Below, piece after piece: positions 1 to 9,373 of a stretch of DNA of 64,000 nt. This DNA is from Candidatus Polarisedimenticolia bacterium (lineage in GTDB: Bacteria > Acidobacteriota > Polarisedimenticolia > Gp22-AA2): NCBI GenBank assembly GCA_036001465.1, contig DASYUH010000037.1, forward strand, positions 30,985-94,984, read 5' to 3'. Positions within the stretch are counted from its first letter, which is position 1. Every line of letters begins with the position of its first letter. Below the pieces are notes generated by a model. That model searched no databases. It was not told the origin of the DNA and saw only the letters and a list, made by a program, of their open reading frames with translations. The position numbers and the translations under genes are program-made.

Positions 1-339
1 GAGAGCCCGGCGCGGGGCGCCGGCGAGTCGAAGGTCCTGACGGTTCGACCCGGGCAGCCGTTCCTGCTGGTCGCCGTCCAGCCGGCGATCCCGGCCGCGG
101 CCGGGCCACAGGACACGTTTCGCTTCGCCATCGGGAGGGAGCGGGAGGAGCCGCTCTGGTCCGACGATCTGACGGTCGCGCGGCTACGGGATTCCGTGCG
201 CCTGTCCGGGGTCGTCACCTTCGCCGTCCCGGCTGACCGGGTCCCCCCCGGGAGTTACCGGCTGACGGCGACTCCGCTCGGCGTCCGCCCCGGCCCGCCC
301 GTCCTGGACATCCCCTTCGAAGTGGCACTCACCAGCTGA
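1..339 (+). CDS. C-terminal part of an unidentified protein (5'-truncated)
   Basis: An open frame enters from the left edge in frame 1 and ends with TGA at 337-339, giving 112 residues. The residues look like a beta-rich extracytoplasmic domain: alternating hydrophobic strands and a G-S-Y-R-L-T-A-T turn near the end, the sort of module that follows a membrane anchor in anti-sigma-factor-like proteins. No catalytic motif is visible and the N-terminus is missing, so no function is assigned. A 159-bp gap with no clear terminator separates it from the next gene. Confidence 0.55.
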   Translation, partial: ESPARGAGESKVLTVRPGQPFLLVAVQPAIPAAAGPQDTFRFAIGREREEPLWSDDLTVARLRDSVRLSGVVTFAVPADRVPPGSYRLTATPLGVRPGPPVLDIPFEVALTS

Positions 340-498
340 ATCCGCTCCCACCCTCTGCTTCGAAACACTTTCCAGTTGCCGCAAGCCGGCCTCACGGTAC
401 CTTTCGAGTAATACCTCCTGACGTTTCACGCCTGCGGCGACTAAGAGGCGAGAAGCTGTCCCGGAGACCCCGAACTCGCGGGTCACCAGGAGATCGAA

Positions 499-3400
499 AT
501 GTTCCAGACATCCATCCGGCTCAAGCGCTCGTCCCTGGTCGTCGCGGTGGCCGTGTTCCTCGGCGCCCGATCGAGTGCGCTCGCCGACCTCCGCCCGGGA
601 GACTGGCTGACGCGAGCCCAGGAGGAGATTCGCCGGTCGGAGTACGGGTTCTCCCCCCTCGGGGATGGAGCCTGGGCGGCACCCAACCGAGCCCAGAACC
701 TCAGGTCGCGCCTCGGCGCGGACGGCCTCGAGGTCGCCGTCCGGATGCCCGCCGGCGGCGGGGACGGATGGGCGTTCCGGCTGCGCCTGAGCCGCTTCGG
801 CCGCGCCGGCGCTCTCGAGACCGTCGAGAATGCGCCGCCAATCCTCGCGTCGGACCGGATCGAACTGCACCGGGAGGCCCTGGCGCTCGTCGAGTGGTAT
901 CTCAATGACGCGAGAGGGATCGAGCAGGGGTTCACCGTCGGAAAAGCTCCTGAGGGCGGAACGGGGCCGATCGTCCTCGAGATGGCCTTCCCCGGTGAGG
1001 CGACGACCCGAATGGAGGACGGCGGCGGCACGGTCGCCTTCACTCCGGCCCCGGGGGGGCCGGTGCTGCGCTATGGAGGTCTCGCCGCCTGGGACGCGGC
1101 CGGCCGGGCTCTCGCGTCCGGCATGGACCTGCGTCCGGGCAGGCTCCGCCTGCACGTCGATGATTCCGGCGCGATCTACCCGATCACCATCGATCCCTTG
1201 CTCACGAATCCCGCGTGGACCACGGAGGGGAACCAGGGGGGCGCCCAGCTCGGCCTCTCGGTCGCCTCGGCCGGGGACGTCAACGGCGACGGCTTCGATG
1301 ACGTCATCGTGGGCGCCTACATGTACGACGGCGGCGAGCTCAACGAAGGAAAGGTCTTCGTCTACCACGGCTCCGTCCTGGGGCTGTCCGCCAGCGCCGA
1401 CTGGACCGCCGAGGGCAACCAGGCCAACGCGCAGCTCGGCCGGGCGGTGGCGTCGGCGGGGAACGTCAACGGCGACTGCTGCGACGACATCATCGTCGGC
1501 GTCCCGTTCTATGACATCGGGCCGGTCGCGGGGAACGACCGTGGGCTGGCGCTCGTCTGGCATGGCTCCCTCGCGGGGCTTGGAGATCCCGGGACCCCGA
1601 CCAACGCCGATTGGGGGGCGGAGAGCGGTCAGAACAGCTCCCAGTTCGGCTGGTCGGTGGCCTCGGCGGGGGATGTCGACGGCGACGGGTTCGACGAGGT
1701 TCTGGTCGGCGCGCCGCTCTATGAGACCCCGGCCGCCGGAACCGACGACGAGGGGAGGGCATTTCTCTACCGTGGCCTGGCCGGCGGACTCTCCCCGGGG
1801 CCTGTCTGGATCGCCGAGAGCAACCAGTTGGGAGCGCAGTTCGGCTACTCGGTGGCCTCGGCCGGCCATGTGGACTTCGGTCCCTTCGCCGACATCGTGA
1901 TCGGCGCCCCGCTCTTCGACGCCGTCGCCGGCGACAACAAGGGGGCGGCCTTCGTGTGGGAGGGTTCTCCCGGCGGGCCGGCCATTCCGGGAATTCCCGG
2001 GACCGCCAGCTGGAGCGCCCTGGGGGAGGACGGCGACCGCTACGGCTGGTCGGTGGCGTCGGCGGGGGACGTGAACGGCGACGGCTTCGGCGACCTCATC
2101 GTCGGCGCCCCCCAGGCCGACGTCCCCGACGCCGACACGAACGAAGGGAGAGCCTTCGTCTACCTCGGTGCGCCGGGGGGCCTGGTCCCGGCGGCACCCG
2201 CCGCCTGGACCGTGCAGAGCAACCAGCTGAACGCCCAGCTCGGCTATTCGGTGGCGTCGGCGGGGGACGTGGACGACGACGGGTATGACGACGTCATCCT
2301 GGGGGCACCTTTCTACGACGATACCCTGGGAGCCAATAGCGGGCAGGCGTTCCTCTGGCACGGCTCGGCCGCGGACCTGGGGGTGGATGGAACTCCGACC
2401 AACGCCCACTGGTTTGCAACCGTCCAGGCCGGCGCCCAATTCGGGATTTCGGTCGCCTCGGCCGGGGACGTGAACGGCGACGACAACGCCGACGTCCTCG
2501 TCGGAGCCTCCTTCTACCGTGCCCCGGAACTGAGCGAGGGGGGCGCCTTCGTCTACCTGGGATTCGATCCGCCCGTCTACCTGGAGTTCGGGCCGAAGGG
2601 GGATCCGCGCCGGGTCGAGGCGGTCGTGACCGGCTACTCTTCCGTGGGCTACCTGCCGGCCTCGCAGTACCTGGTGTCGGGCTCCGCCACGGTCAAGATG
2701 GGGAACTGCGCCGTGCCGGCCGCCTGCACGAGATCGTTCTCGTTCGCCGCCCTCACGGTGACGCGCGACGCCGCGGACACCGCCCTGAATGGCAAGCCGG
2801 CGTTCCGGGTCGTGGCGGGATCGGCGACCGTGTCCGCGCCTCTCGACCCGATCATCTTCCCGGCGGCCGACGATCTCGACATCCGCCTGCACTCCTTCAC
2901 CCTCGGTCCGTCCGGGGCCGCGAGCCTCCCGGGGGTCGTGGGGCCGCCCAGGCTCGGGATGTGGCTGAAGCTTCCGGACAGCCTGACGAGCGCTGGCGGC
3001 GAGGATCTGCCGTTCCCGCCGGTACTTCTCGAGCAGGACCTCGATTTCGCCATCTCGATCGCCCTGGATCCGGCCCTGTTCTACATCGCTCCGAAGGACT
3101 ACCCGTTCCAGATCAGGCCCCAGGCCGGCACCTCGGTCGTCCTCACCCGCAGCCGGGCGGAGCTCGGCCTCTCGGATCTCGTCTTCCCGGAGAAGGAGAG
3201 AGGCGAGGAGATCGCGCCCGGGCAGACGCGCTGCGATGTCTCCGGCGCCTGCGGGTCGGCGGACGACGCGAACGACGGCATCTTCGGCCTCGGCTGGAGC
3301 GTGAACTCGCCCGCCACCCCTTATTTCGTACGGAGCGGCCTGCGCGCCACCCTGTCCTCGGCGCCGGCCGGGGCGACGTACGCGCTCCTGTTCCCGGCCG

Positions 3401-6400
3401 GGGCGAGCATCGGCCTGAGCGCCGGGTCGAGCATCGAGTTCACGGACACCGAGCCGGGCGGCGGATCGCTCTCCGGCACCCTGACGCTGACGCTTCACAC
3501 CGGCGACGTGATCGCCGAAGCGGCGTTGGACGGCTACCTGATCCATGACGACTGCACGGGACAGAGATCGATCTCCCTCGCCTTCATCGGCGGGACGCTC
3601 CTGCCAGGCGGCGAGCTGCGCATCCCTCCGCCGGGGCTGTCCGGCCTCAGCGAGCTGTTCTGGGGAGACACGGGAAACTGGGACGACCCGGACCTGCGCG
3701 ATCCGCGTGGCTTCTTCGCCGGGGGGCTCGGTCCGGACTCGCTGTCATTCTTCGCCCCGGGAACGGTGGCCCGGATCGGCGTGACGGAGCCGACGGTCCA
3801 GGACCACCTGCTCGCCAGGCAGGGAGGTGGCCCCACGGATGAGCCCGGAATCTATGCCGGGCTCAACATCGACCTGACCGCGGCGGCGGGGACGGTCGGG
3901 ATCGACACCACCTGTCCGCCCCCCGACCCGCCGGCCTCCCCTCATTCCTTCACCGCCAGCTCGGACAGGACGCAGCTCTACGTCCGCCGCTCGGGGGTCA
4001 GCGGCATCGCCGACGCCGGGACCCTGGCGCTGCCGGGGGTCGACTTCCCCTACATGGGATACCGGATGACGCTCGGGCGGTTCGGAGCGTCCATCCTGGA
4101 CAACATTCCCTTGGCGGCCGGCAGCGGCCTTGTGGTGAACAGCATCGTCATCCCTTCCCCCTCCGACGTCCGATTCACCTTCAGCTCGCCGACCTCCGTC
4201 GATGGCTGCGCCAACCTGGGCGAGAACGGCCTCGGCCAGATGGCCGACGCGGGCGATCCCAAGGTCCTGGCCTGCTGGCAGGCCGACATCGTCCCGCGAG
4301 CGGCGCGGCTGGACGTGGCCGACTGCGCCGGCGGTCCCTGCTCGCCGGTGATCCCGGCCAACTGCCCCGATCTCCTCTGCGAGCAGCTCCGTTACCTCCG
4401 GGTCTCGGCGGAAGCGCCGCTCGATCTGCAATCCCAGATCCTCGGAGTGCCCGACCCGCCACCGCCCGCCTCGGATCGCTTCGAGGACATGGTTCCGATG
4501 GACTTCACCCCCGAGCCGGAGGGGCCTCTGGCGTGCAGCGACATCATCCTGACCGGGAGCCACGGGTCGATCCGCAACAAGCTGGAGAAGGACCACGGGT
4601 TCGACATCGACCTGATGCACGCCAGCCTGGAGCCGAGGAACCCTTCGTGCGGAGGAGCGGGGGCGGGTCGCGGGCCCGGCGCATCCCCCTCCGTGATCGA
4701 CGCCGACACCCCGCGCTACGACGTGACCGGGGAGATCCTGGTGCCCTTCTACGATGCGCCGGACAGTTGCATCCGAGTCACCCAGGGGGGCGGCGTCGAT
4801 ACGTTCGGAGACTGCGGCGCTTTCGACAGCGTGGCCAACAAGGTGCACGTCAGCCGGAGGATCCTGGCGGGGCTCGTGAATCTCGATTTCGACCTGAAGT
4901 ACATGCCGCCGATTCGCGATGTCGGCTCCGTCCGGGACACCGCCGCCCGCTTCGTCTCCGAGAGCGGCGTCCTCGATTTCAAGTTCTTCAAGCTGCCGGC
5001 CCTGGTCAAGCTGTTCGGCGACAATGCCAGCCTCGGCGACTTTTCGCCCGACGAGTTCCTGCCGCGCCTGCGGCCGGAGCTCTACCTTGGGTTCCTGTCC
5101 GATCTGGCCCTGTACACCGAGGCGACCGAGAACCCGTCCGTCTGCGACTCGGACTGCACGGGGTTCCTGAACGGCATGATGAAATTCGAAAACCTCGACC
5201 TGCCGGGGGAAATTCCCTCGGACGCCGGCGAGCTGGTGCCGGCCCTCAAGGCGGGGGCCGCCCGGCTGGGATTGCCGGCGAGCTTCAATCTGCGCTCCTA
5301 CGCCGCGGGGGCGATGCGCGATGCCGTGAGCGACCTCCTGCCGGCCGATGTGGTGCGGGCCGCGGGCCGCGTGAAGGGGGTCATCAACGGCATCCGGGAC
5401 GTGGCGAGCGTCGCCCAGCAGCCGTTCAAGGTCCTCAACCTGTCGGGGCCGGGAGCGTTCCGGCTGGGCCAGGGCGCCTCGGTCGCCAGGGACTTCGCCA
5501 TCGACACCCTCAACATCGACGCCGACGTCGACATCCTCGGCTTCCTGAACTTCAAGGGGTTCGTGAACTTCAACAGCCACACCGCCAACACCGAGGACGA
5601 GTTCGGCGCCGAGGACACGGCGGACGTGACCGTCGGGGCGCACAACGTCGATCTCGGCTGGGCCATCGACGGCGTGCGGGCGAAGACGGTGCAGGCCACG
5701 TTCCGCTTCGATCCTCCCACCTTCGCCGAGCCGGATCGTTTCCGGGTCTGGGGCTTCGACGGAGAGATCGATCTCTCGGGCGTGAAGTTCGGCGAGGTGG
5801 AGTTCGACGAGCTCGGCTTCTGCCTGGGGATGGGGGACCCCGACAAGGACGTCTCCGGCGACGACTACTACTACCTCGCCGGCATGGGGCGCGGCAAGTA
5901 CAAGGCGGTGACCGCCTCCGGCGGGTTCTTCCTCGGCAAGTCGGTGGACATCGCGCCGATCCAGCGGATCGACCCGGAGGTCGGCGAGGTCCTCGAAGGG
6001 CTCGACACGCTCACCGGGATCTACGCGCGGGCGGAGGCCAGCTTCCCGGTGATGGGCGGACCGGAGTGCGTCCCGTACCGCCTGAACGCGGGAGGCGGGG
6101 CGGCCTTCTGGCTCTTCGAGGAGGGCCCGACGTTCGGCGCCAAGATCCGAGCCTATGCGACGGGCTCGCTCGTCTGTGCCGTCACGGCGCGGGCCGACCT
6201 GACCCTCCTGGGAGGGCTGACCGACGACGTCTGGCATCTCGGCGGATACGGGTTCCTGGCCGGCGGTGTCGGGTGGTGCGAGCCGAACGACTGGGACACC
6301 CGCCGGGACGTCCTGAACGACGACTGGTGCCTCTCCTGCGTCATGGACGGTGAGTTCAGCACCGATTCGCAGAGCGGCACGATCGATGGAGATCTCAATG

Positions 6401-6423
6401 GCCCCGACTGCAGCGGTCCTTAG
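499..6423 (+). CDS. Giant secreted FG-GAP repeat (beta-propeller) protein
   Basis: The 1974-aa product starts with a signal peptide (basic MFQTSIRLKR, hydrophobic core, ALA-type cleavage near residue 29). ATG 499 has AGGAG at 488-492, six bases upstream. Residues about 240-690 hold seven FG-GAP/integrin-like repeats, each with a variant of VASAGDVNGDGFDDVIVGAP. The DxNGDGxxD loops are calcium sites and such sets form a seven-bladed propeller. The rest (about 690-1974) is beta-rich with scattered Cys and no recognised enzyme motif. FG-GAP proteins of this kind are extracellular binding or adhesion proteins. The gene overlaps the next one by 26 bp, so it probably heads a three-gene operon for large exported proteins. 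Substrate or partner is unknown. Confidence 0.85.
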   Translation: MFQTSIRLKRSSLVVAVAVFLGARSSALADLRPGDWLTRAQEEIRRSEYGFSPLGDGAWAAPNRAQNLRSRLGADGLEVAVRMPAGGGDGWAFRLRLSRFGRAGALETVENAPPILASDRIELHREALALVEWYLNDARGIEQGFTVGKAPEGGTGPIVLEMAFPGEATTRMEDGGGTVAFTPAPGGPVLRYGGLAAWDAAGRALASGMDLRPGRLRLHVDDSGAIYPITIDPLLTNPAWTTEGNQGGAQLGLSVASAGDVNGDGFDDVIVGAYMYDGGELNEGKVFVYHGSVLGLSASADWTAEGNQANAQLGRAVASAGNVNGDCCDDIIVGVPFYDIGPVAGNDRGLALVWHGSLAGLGDPGTPTNADWGAESGQNSSQFGWSVASAGDVDGDGFDEVLVGAPLYETPAAGTDDEGRAFLYRGLAGGLSPGPVWIAESNQLGAQFGYSVASAGHVDFGPFADIVIGAPLFDAVAGDNKGAAFVWEGSPGGPAIPGIPGTASWSALGEDGDRYGWSVASAGDVNGDGFGDLIVGAPQADVPDADTNEGRAFVYLGAPGGLVPAAPAAWTVQSNQLNAQLGYSVASAGDVDDDGYDDVILGAPFYDDTLGANSGQAFLWHGSAADLGVDGTPTNAHWFATVQAGAQFGISVASAGDVNGDDNADVLVGASFYRAPELSEGGAFVYLGFDPPVYLEFGPKGDPRRVEAVVTGYSSVGYLPASQYLVSGSATVKMGNCAVPAACTRSFSFAALTVTRDAADTALNGKPAFRVVAGSATVSAPLDPIIFPAADDLDIRLHSFTLGPSGAASLPGVVGPPRLGMWLKLPDSLTSAGGEDLPFPPVLLEQDLDFAISIALDPALFYIAPKDYPFQIRPQAGTSVVLTRSRAELGLSDLVFPEKERGEEIAPGQTRCDVSGACGSADDANDGIFGLGWSVNSPATPYFVRSGLRATLSSAPAGATYALLFPAGASIGLSAGSSIEFTDTEPGGGSLSGTLTLTLHTGDVIAEAALDGYLIHDDCTGQRSISLAFIGGTLLPGGELRIPPPGLSGLSELFWGDTGNWDDPDLRDPRGFFAGGLGPDSLSFFAPGTVARIGVTEPTVQDHLLARQGGGPTDEPGIYAGLNIDLTAAAGTVGIDTTCPPPDPPASPHSFTASSDRTQLYVRRSGVSGIADAGTLALPGVDFPYMGYRMTLGRFGASILDNIPLAAGSGLVVNSIVIPSPSDVRFTFSSPTSVDGCANLGENGLGQMADAGDPKVLACWQADIVPRAARLDVADCAGGPCSPVIPANCPDLLCEQLRYLRVSAEAPLDLQSQILGVPDPPPPASDRFEDMVPMDFTPEPEGPLACSDIILTGSHGSIRNKLEKDHGFDIDLMHASLEPRNPSCGGAGAGRGPGASPSVIDADTPRYDVTGEILVPFYDAPDSCIRVTQGGGVDTFGDCGAFDSVANKVHVSRRILAGLVNLDFDLKYMPPIRDVGSVRDTAARFVSESGVLDFKFFKLPALVKLFGDNASLGDFSPDEFLPRLRPELYLGFLSDLALYTEATENPSVCDSDCTGFLNGMMKFENLDLPGEIPSDAGELVPALKAGAARLGLPASFNLRSYAAGAMRDAVSDLLPADVVRAAGRVKGVINGIRDVASVAQQPFKVLNLSGPGAFRLGQGASVARDFAIDTLNIDADVDILGFLNFKGFVNFNSHTANTEDEFGAEDTADVTVGAHNVDLGWAIDGVRAKTVQATFRFDPPTFAEPDRFRVWGFDGEIDLSGVKFGEVEFDELGFCLGMGDPDKDVSGDDYYYLAGMGRGKYKAVTASGGFFLGKSVDIAPIQRIDPEVGEVLEGLDTLTGIYARAEASFPVMGGPECVPYRLNAGGGAAFWLFEEGPTFGAKIRAYATGSLVCAVTARADLTLLGGLTDDVWHLGGYGFLAGGVGWCEPNDWDTRRDVLNDDWCLSCVMDGEFSTDSQSGTIDGDLNGPDCSGP

Positions 6424-9373
6424 ATCCCGTACGCGGCGTGCGGCGAGGCTCCTGGCGCCGGCGCTCGCCCTGCTCGGCGCGGCCCTCCTTCCGGTCGCCT
6501 CACGGGCGGAGCCACCCCGGGCCGGCGGACGCTTCCTGTTCTCCGCCACCGTCGGCGGCGGAGCGGCGGCGCCCAAGGTGCTCCTCCTCTGGGTGGTGAC
6601 CGAGGGTCCGTCTCCCTACGCCACCTATCTCCTGAAGCGGCGGGCCGACTTCAAACCGGCGCTCGCCGACCTGGCGACCGTGGCGCGCATCGACGATCAG
6701 CTCGCGATCGAGGCGGTCTTCCCGCCCGGCTCCGCGATCCGCGACGATCTGATGCTGGCCCTTGAGCCCGAGCTCGGGCCGGCGCTGTCGGCGCGGCTCC
6801 TGGCCCTGCGAGGCCTGTCCGATCCCGCCTCGAAGATGCAGTACCGGATGCTCGTCAACGCCAACTACGGCGTCTCCATCACCGAAGGCGTGGCCTACCT
6901 GGACACCGCCGTCGTCGTCGGCACGCGCTACCTCTACGAGCTGTGGGGGATCGATCCCGGCACCGGAGCGGCGGTCGAGCGCCTCGGCAAGGTCTGGGCC
7001 CTGGCGGGGACCGACACGATGCTGCCGCAACCCGAGGGCCTGGATGCGGTGCGCATGGCCGACATCGATCTTCCTCCGCGAGGCAACTTCCCCGATCCCG
7101 CCGACGGGGACATCGACGTGGACGGTGACGGGGAGCTCGACGGCGGCGAGTTCGGCGACGGGAAGATCTACCTGACGTGGAAGCCGAACCGCGCCGCATC
7201 GCCCGTCGGCCGAGAGACCGAGCCGCCGGGCTTCGGCTACAACATCCTGCGCTCCGACAAGCCCCCCCTCGACCCCTGCCCCCCGCTGCCGCCGGCGGGA
7301 GTCTTCCAGGTGAACCAATGGCCGGTCCTGGCGATCTCGGCGCCGCCGGATCCGAAGAAGATGCTCGACTTCTTCTTCGTCGACGACGGCTCCAACGAGG
7401 CGATCCCTCCCTTGGCCAAGGGGCAGAAATACTGCTACTGGCTCGTGCCCCGCAACCTGCTGGGTCAGGGGGGAACTCCGAGCGAGGTCCGAGAGGCCTG
7501 CGCCCCCGATCTGGGGGTTCCGCGGCAGGTGCGCGAGGTCAAGGCGCAGGTCCTGAGTCCTTCGAGCGCCGGCATCAAAGTTTCGTGGGCGCCCAACACG
7601 AACGACCCGGTCACGCTGGACGGCGGCACCCGGTACATCGACGACACCGCGACCTACCGCGTCTACCGCTTCACCGACTTCAAGTCGCTCCTCAAGCCGC
7701 CTCCGGACCCGACACTCTGCGCCGTCGACCCGTCGCTCAATCCCTGCGTGGTCTGTTCGGTTGCTGCGCCGCTGACGTCGTGCACCGATTCCCAGCCGGC
7801 GAGCAGCTTCAACCGGGGGAAGATCTACTGGTACGCGGTCACGGCCCTCGACACTCCGGCGTGCGACAACCCCGCCAACGAGAGCCCCTATTCCGCCCCT
7901 GTGCGCGGCGTCGTGTATGACGAGACGCCTCCGACCATCAACTACGTTGTGCCGTTCTGCAAACCGGGGCCGACCTGTCCCCCTGCAACCGGCAGCCACG
8001 AGTTGCCCTGCATCCGTTGCTGGCCGTGCGATCCCAGCCACACCGTCTGTCCCCCAGCCGATCCGAACGACGATGCCTGGTGCCTCGCCGGAGGGAGCAT
8101 CGGCATGTTCCCGCGCTCCTGCGATGACTGGGGCTACGAAGTGAGAGCGGCCGGGCCGCCGCCCATGGATGCCGACACGATGAGCGTCCGGCTGTACCGG
8201 GGGGCGAAGGGAAAGGATTTCCGCCCCGTGGAGGAGGCGTTTCTCACCGGCCCGGCGGACACCGCCTGGGACGCGCATGAGCAGTTCCGTACCCGGGTCT
8301 CCCAGAAGCTCGAATACCGGCTCCGTGCCCTCGACCGCGACGCGAACATCGGGGTCTCCGTGAATCCCGCCGTTCCCGCCTACCTGCAGGGGACCGCGCC
8401 GCCGCCCAGGTCGACGATCGTCCGCTCCGTCCTCCAGGCGGACGGCGACTGGCAGATCCAGTGGCACGCTCCGGGAGCCGAGGCGCTGGTCGGCTTCCTG
8501 CTGCGGGTCGGAAAGGCCGGCGACCGCTTCTCGGCCCTGCTGTTCGAGATCCTCCCCGACAACAACGCCCTCGCCAGCGAGGCGATGATTGGGATGGACG
8601 TGGACGGCTCCGGGGGACCCCCCTCTCCGTACCGGATCATCACGAGAAACGCGACCCAGATCCTGGCCGACAAGGAGGACCTGGGGCCCCTGCTGAGCTG
8701 GGACCCCGTCGCCAAGCAATTCGGGCGCACGCTGAGCGGACTCGCCCTGGAGGAGGACGCGGTGGTCGAGATCTACGCGATCGACGTCGCCGGCGTCCTG
8801 AGCGAGCCGGCGATCGCCGGGCCCCTCCCTCCGGATCCCGACCCGGACGCCCTGACGTGGCCGGCCCGTCCGTCGCCTTCCGCCTTCCCTCTGGCCGCGG
8901 TCTTCGTGAACGCCCCGACCGACTACGTGGCGCTCTGCTGGGACCGGGGGCAGCCATTCCCGGGCGGGGCGGTCGGGAGCCATCCGAAGCATGTCGCCGT
9001 CTTCCGGGCCCGCGTCGAGTCCGACGGCGACCGGCCAGACGGTTTCCAGCAGCGCAGCCCCCGTCTCGACGTCGACGCCTACGACAGGGGCGGCCCGGCG
9101 CTCGGCGATGAACTCGATTGCAGCGACTGCGAGGGGGCGCTCGAGGATCTGCGGGGAGGTGTCGGGGCGGTCCGGCCCGCTTGCTGGCGGGACTACGGGA
9201 TCCCCGGCGCCGGGATCCCTTCGGGGACGTACCGCTACACGGTTCTCGGCTTCAGCGACCCACCCCCCACCGTCGACCCGGAGGTGACGGCCACCGCGGA
9301 CCCGAGAAAGCGGAACGAGGGGGAGATCGATACGGTCTACGGCAGCCCGCCGGCGGAGGTCGTCGTTCCATGA
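6398..9373 (+). CDS. Secreted multi-domain protein with FN3-like segments
   Basis: The 991-aa product has a basic N-terminus, a hydrophobic core and an AxA-type site (PVASRA), so it is exported. I chose ATG 6398 because GGAG at 6388-6391 lies six bases upstream; in-frame ATGs at 6350 and 6386 lengthen an already long n-region and overlap the upstream gene more. Around residues 370-510 the pattern resembles fibronectin type III (strand with VSWAPN, later YWYAVTALD). A Cys-dense insert with CIRCWPC follows at about 525-560. No catalytic residues are recognised. It overlaps the FG-GAP gene (26 bp) and the following gene (ATGA), implying translational coupling. Probably a partner of its neighbours in an extracellular structure; function unknown. 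Confidence 0.8.
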   Translation: MAPTAAVLRSRTRRAARLLAPALALLGAALLPVASRAEPPRAGGRFLFSATVGGGAAAPKVLLLWVVTEGPSPYATYLLKRRADFKPALADLATVARIDDQLAIEAVFPPGSAIRDDLMLALEPELGPALSARLLALRGLSDPASKMQYRMLVNANYGVSITEGVAYLDTAVVVGTRYLYELWGIDPGTGAAVERLGKVWALAGTDTMLPQPEGLDAVRMADIDLPPRGNFPDPADGDIDVDGDGELDGGEFGDGKIYLTWKPNRAASPVGRETEPPGFGYNILRSDKPPLDPCPPLPPAGVFQVNQWPVLAISAPPDPKKMLDFFFVDDGSNEAIPPLAKGQKYCYWLVPRNLLGQGGTPSEVREACAPDLGVPRQVREVKAQVLSPSSAGIKVSWAPNTNDPVTLDGGTRYIDDTATYRVYRFTDFKSLLKPPPDPTLCAVDPSLNPCVVCSVAAPLTSCTDSQPASSFNRGKIYWYAVTALDTPACDNPANESPYSAPVRGVVYDETPPTINYVVPFCKPGPTCPPATGSHELPCIRCWPCDPSHTVCPPADPNDDAWCLAGGSIGMFPRSCDDWGYEVRAAGPPPMDADTMSVRLYRGAKGKDFRPVEEAFLTGPADTAWDAHEQFRTRVSQKLEYRLRALDRDANIGVSVNPAVPAYLQGTAPPPRSTIVRSVLQADGDWQIQWHAPGAEALVGFLLRVGKAGDRFSALLFEILPDNNALASEAMIGMDVDGSGGPPSPYRIITRNATQILADKEDLGPLLSWDPVAKQFGRTLSGLALEEDAVVEIYAIDVAGVLSEPAIAGPLPPDPDPDALTWPARPSPSAFPLAAVFVNAPTDYVALCWDRGQPFPGGAVGSHPKHVAVFRARVESDGDRPDGFQQRSPRLDVDAYDRGGPALGDELDCSDCEGALEDLRGGVGAVRPACWRDYGIPGAGIPSGTYRYTVLGFSDPPPTVDPEVTATADPRKRNEGEIDTVYGSPPAEVVVP

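Noticed and set aside
376..403. Possible promoter TTGCCG-16-TACCTT for the FG-GAP gene
   Set aside because: The spacer is short and the -10 poor; several equally weak alternatives exist in the same gap.
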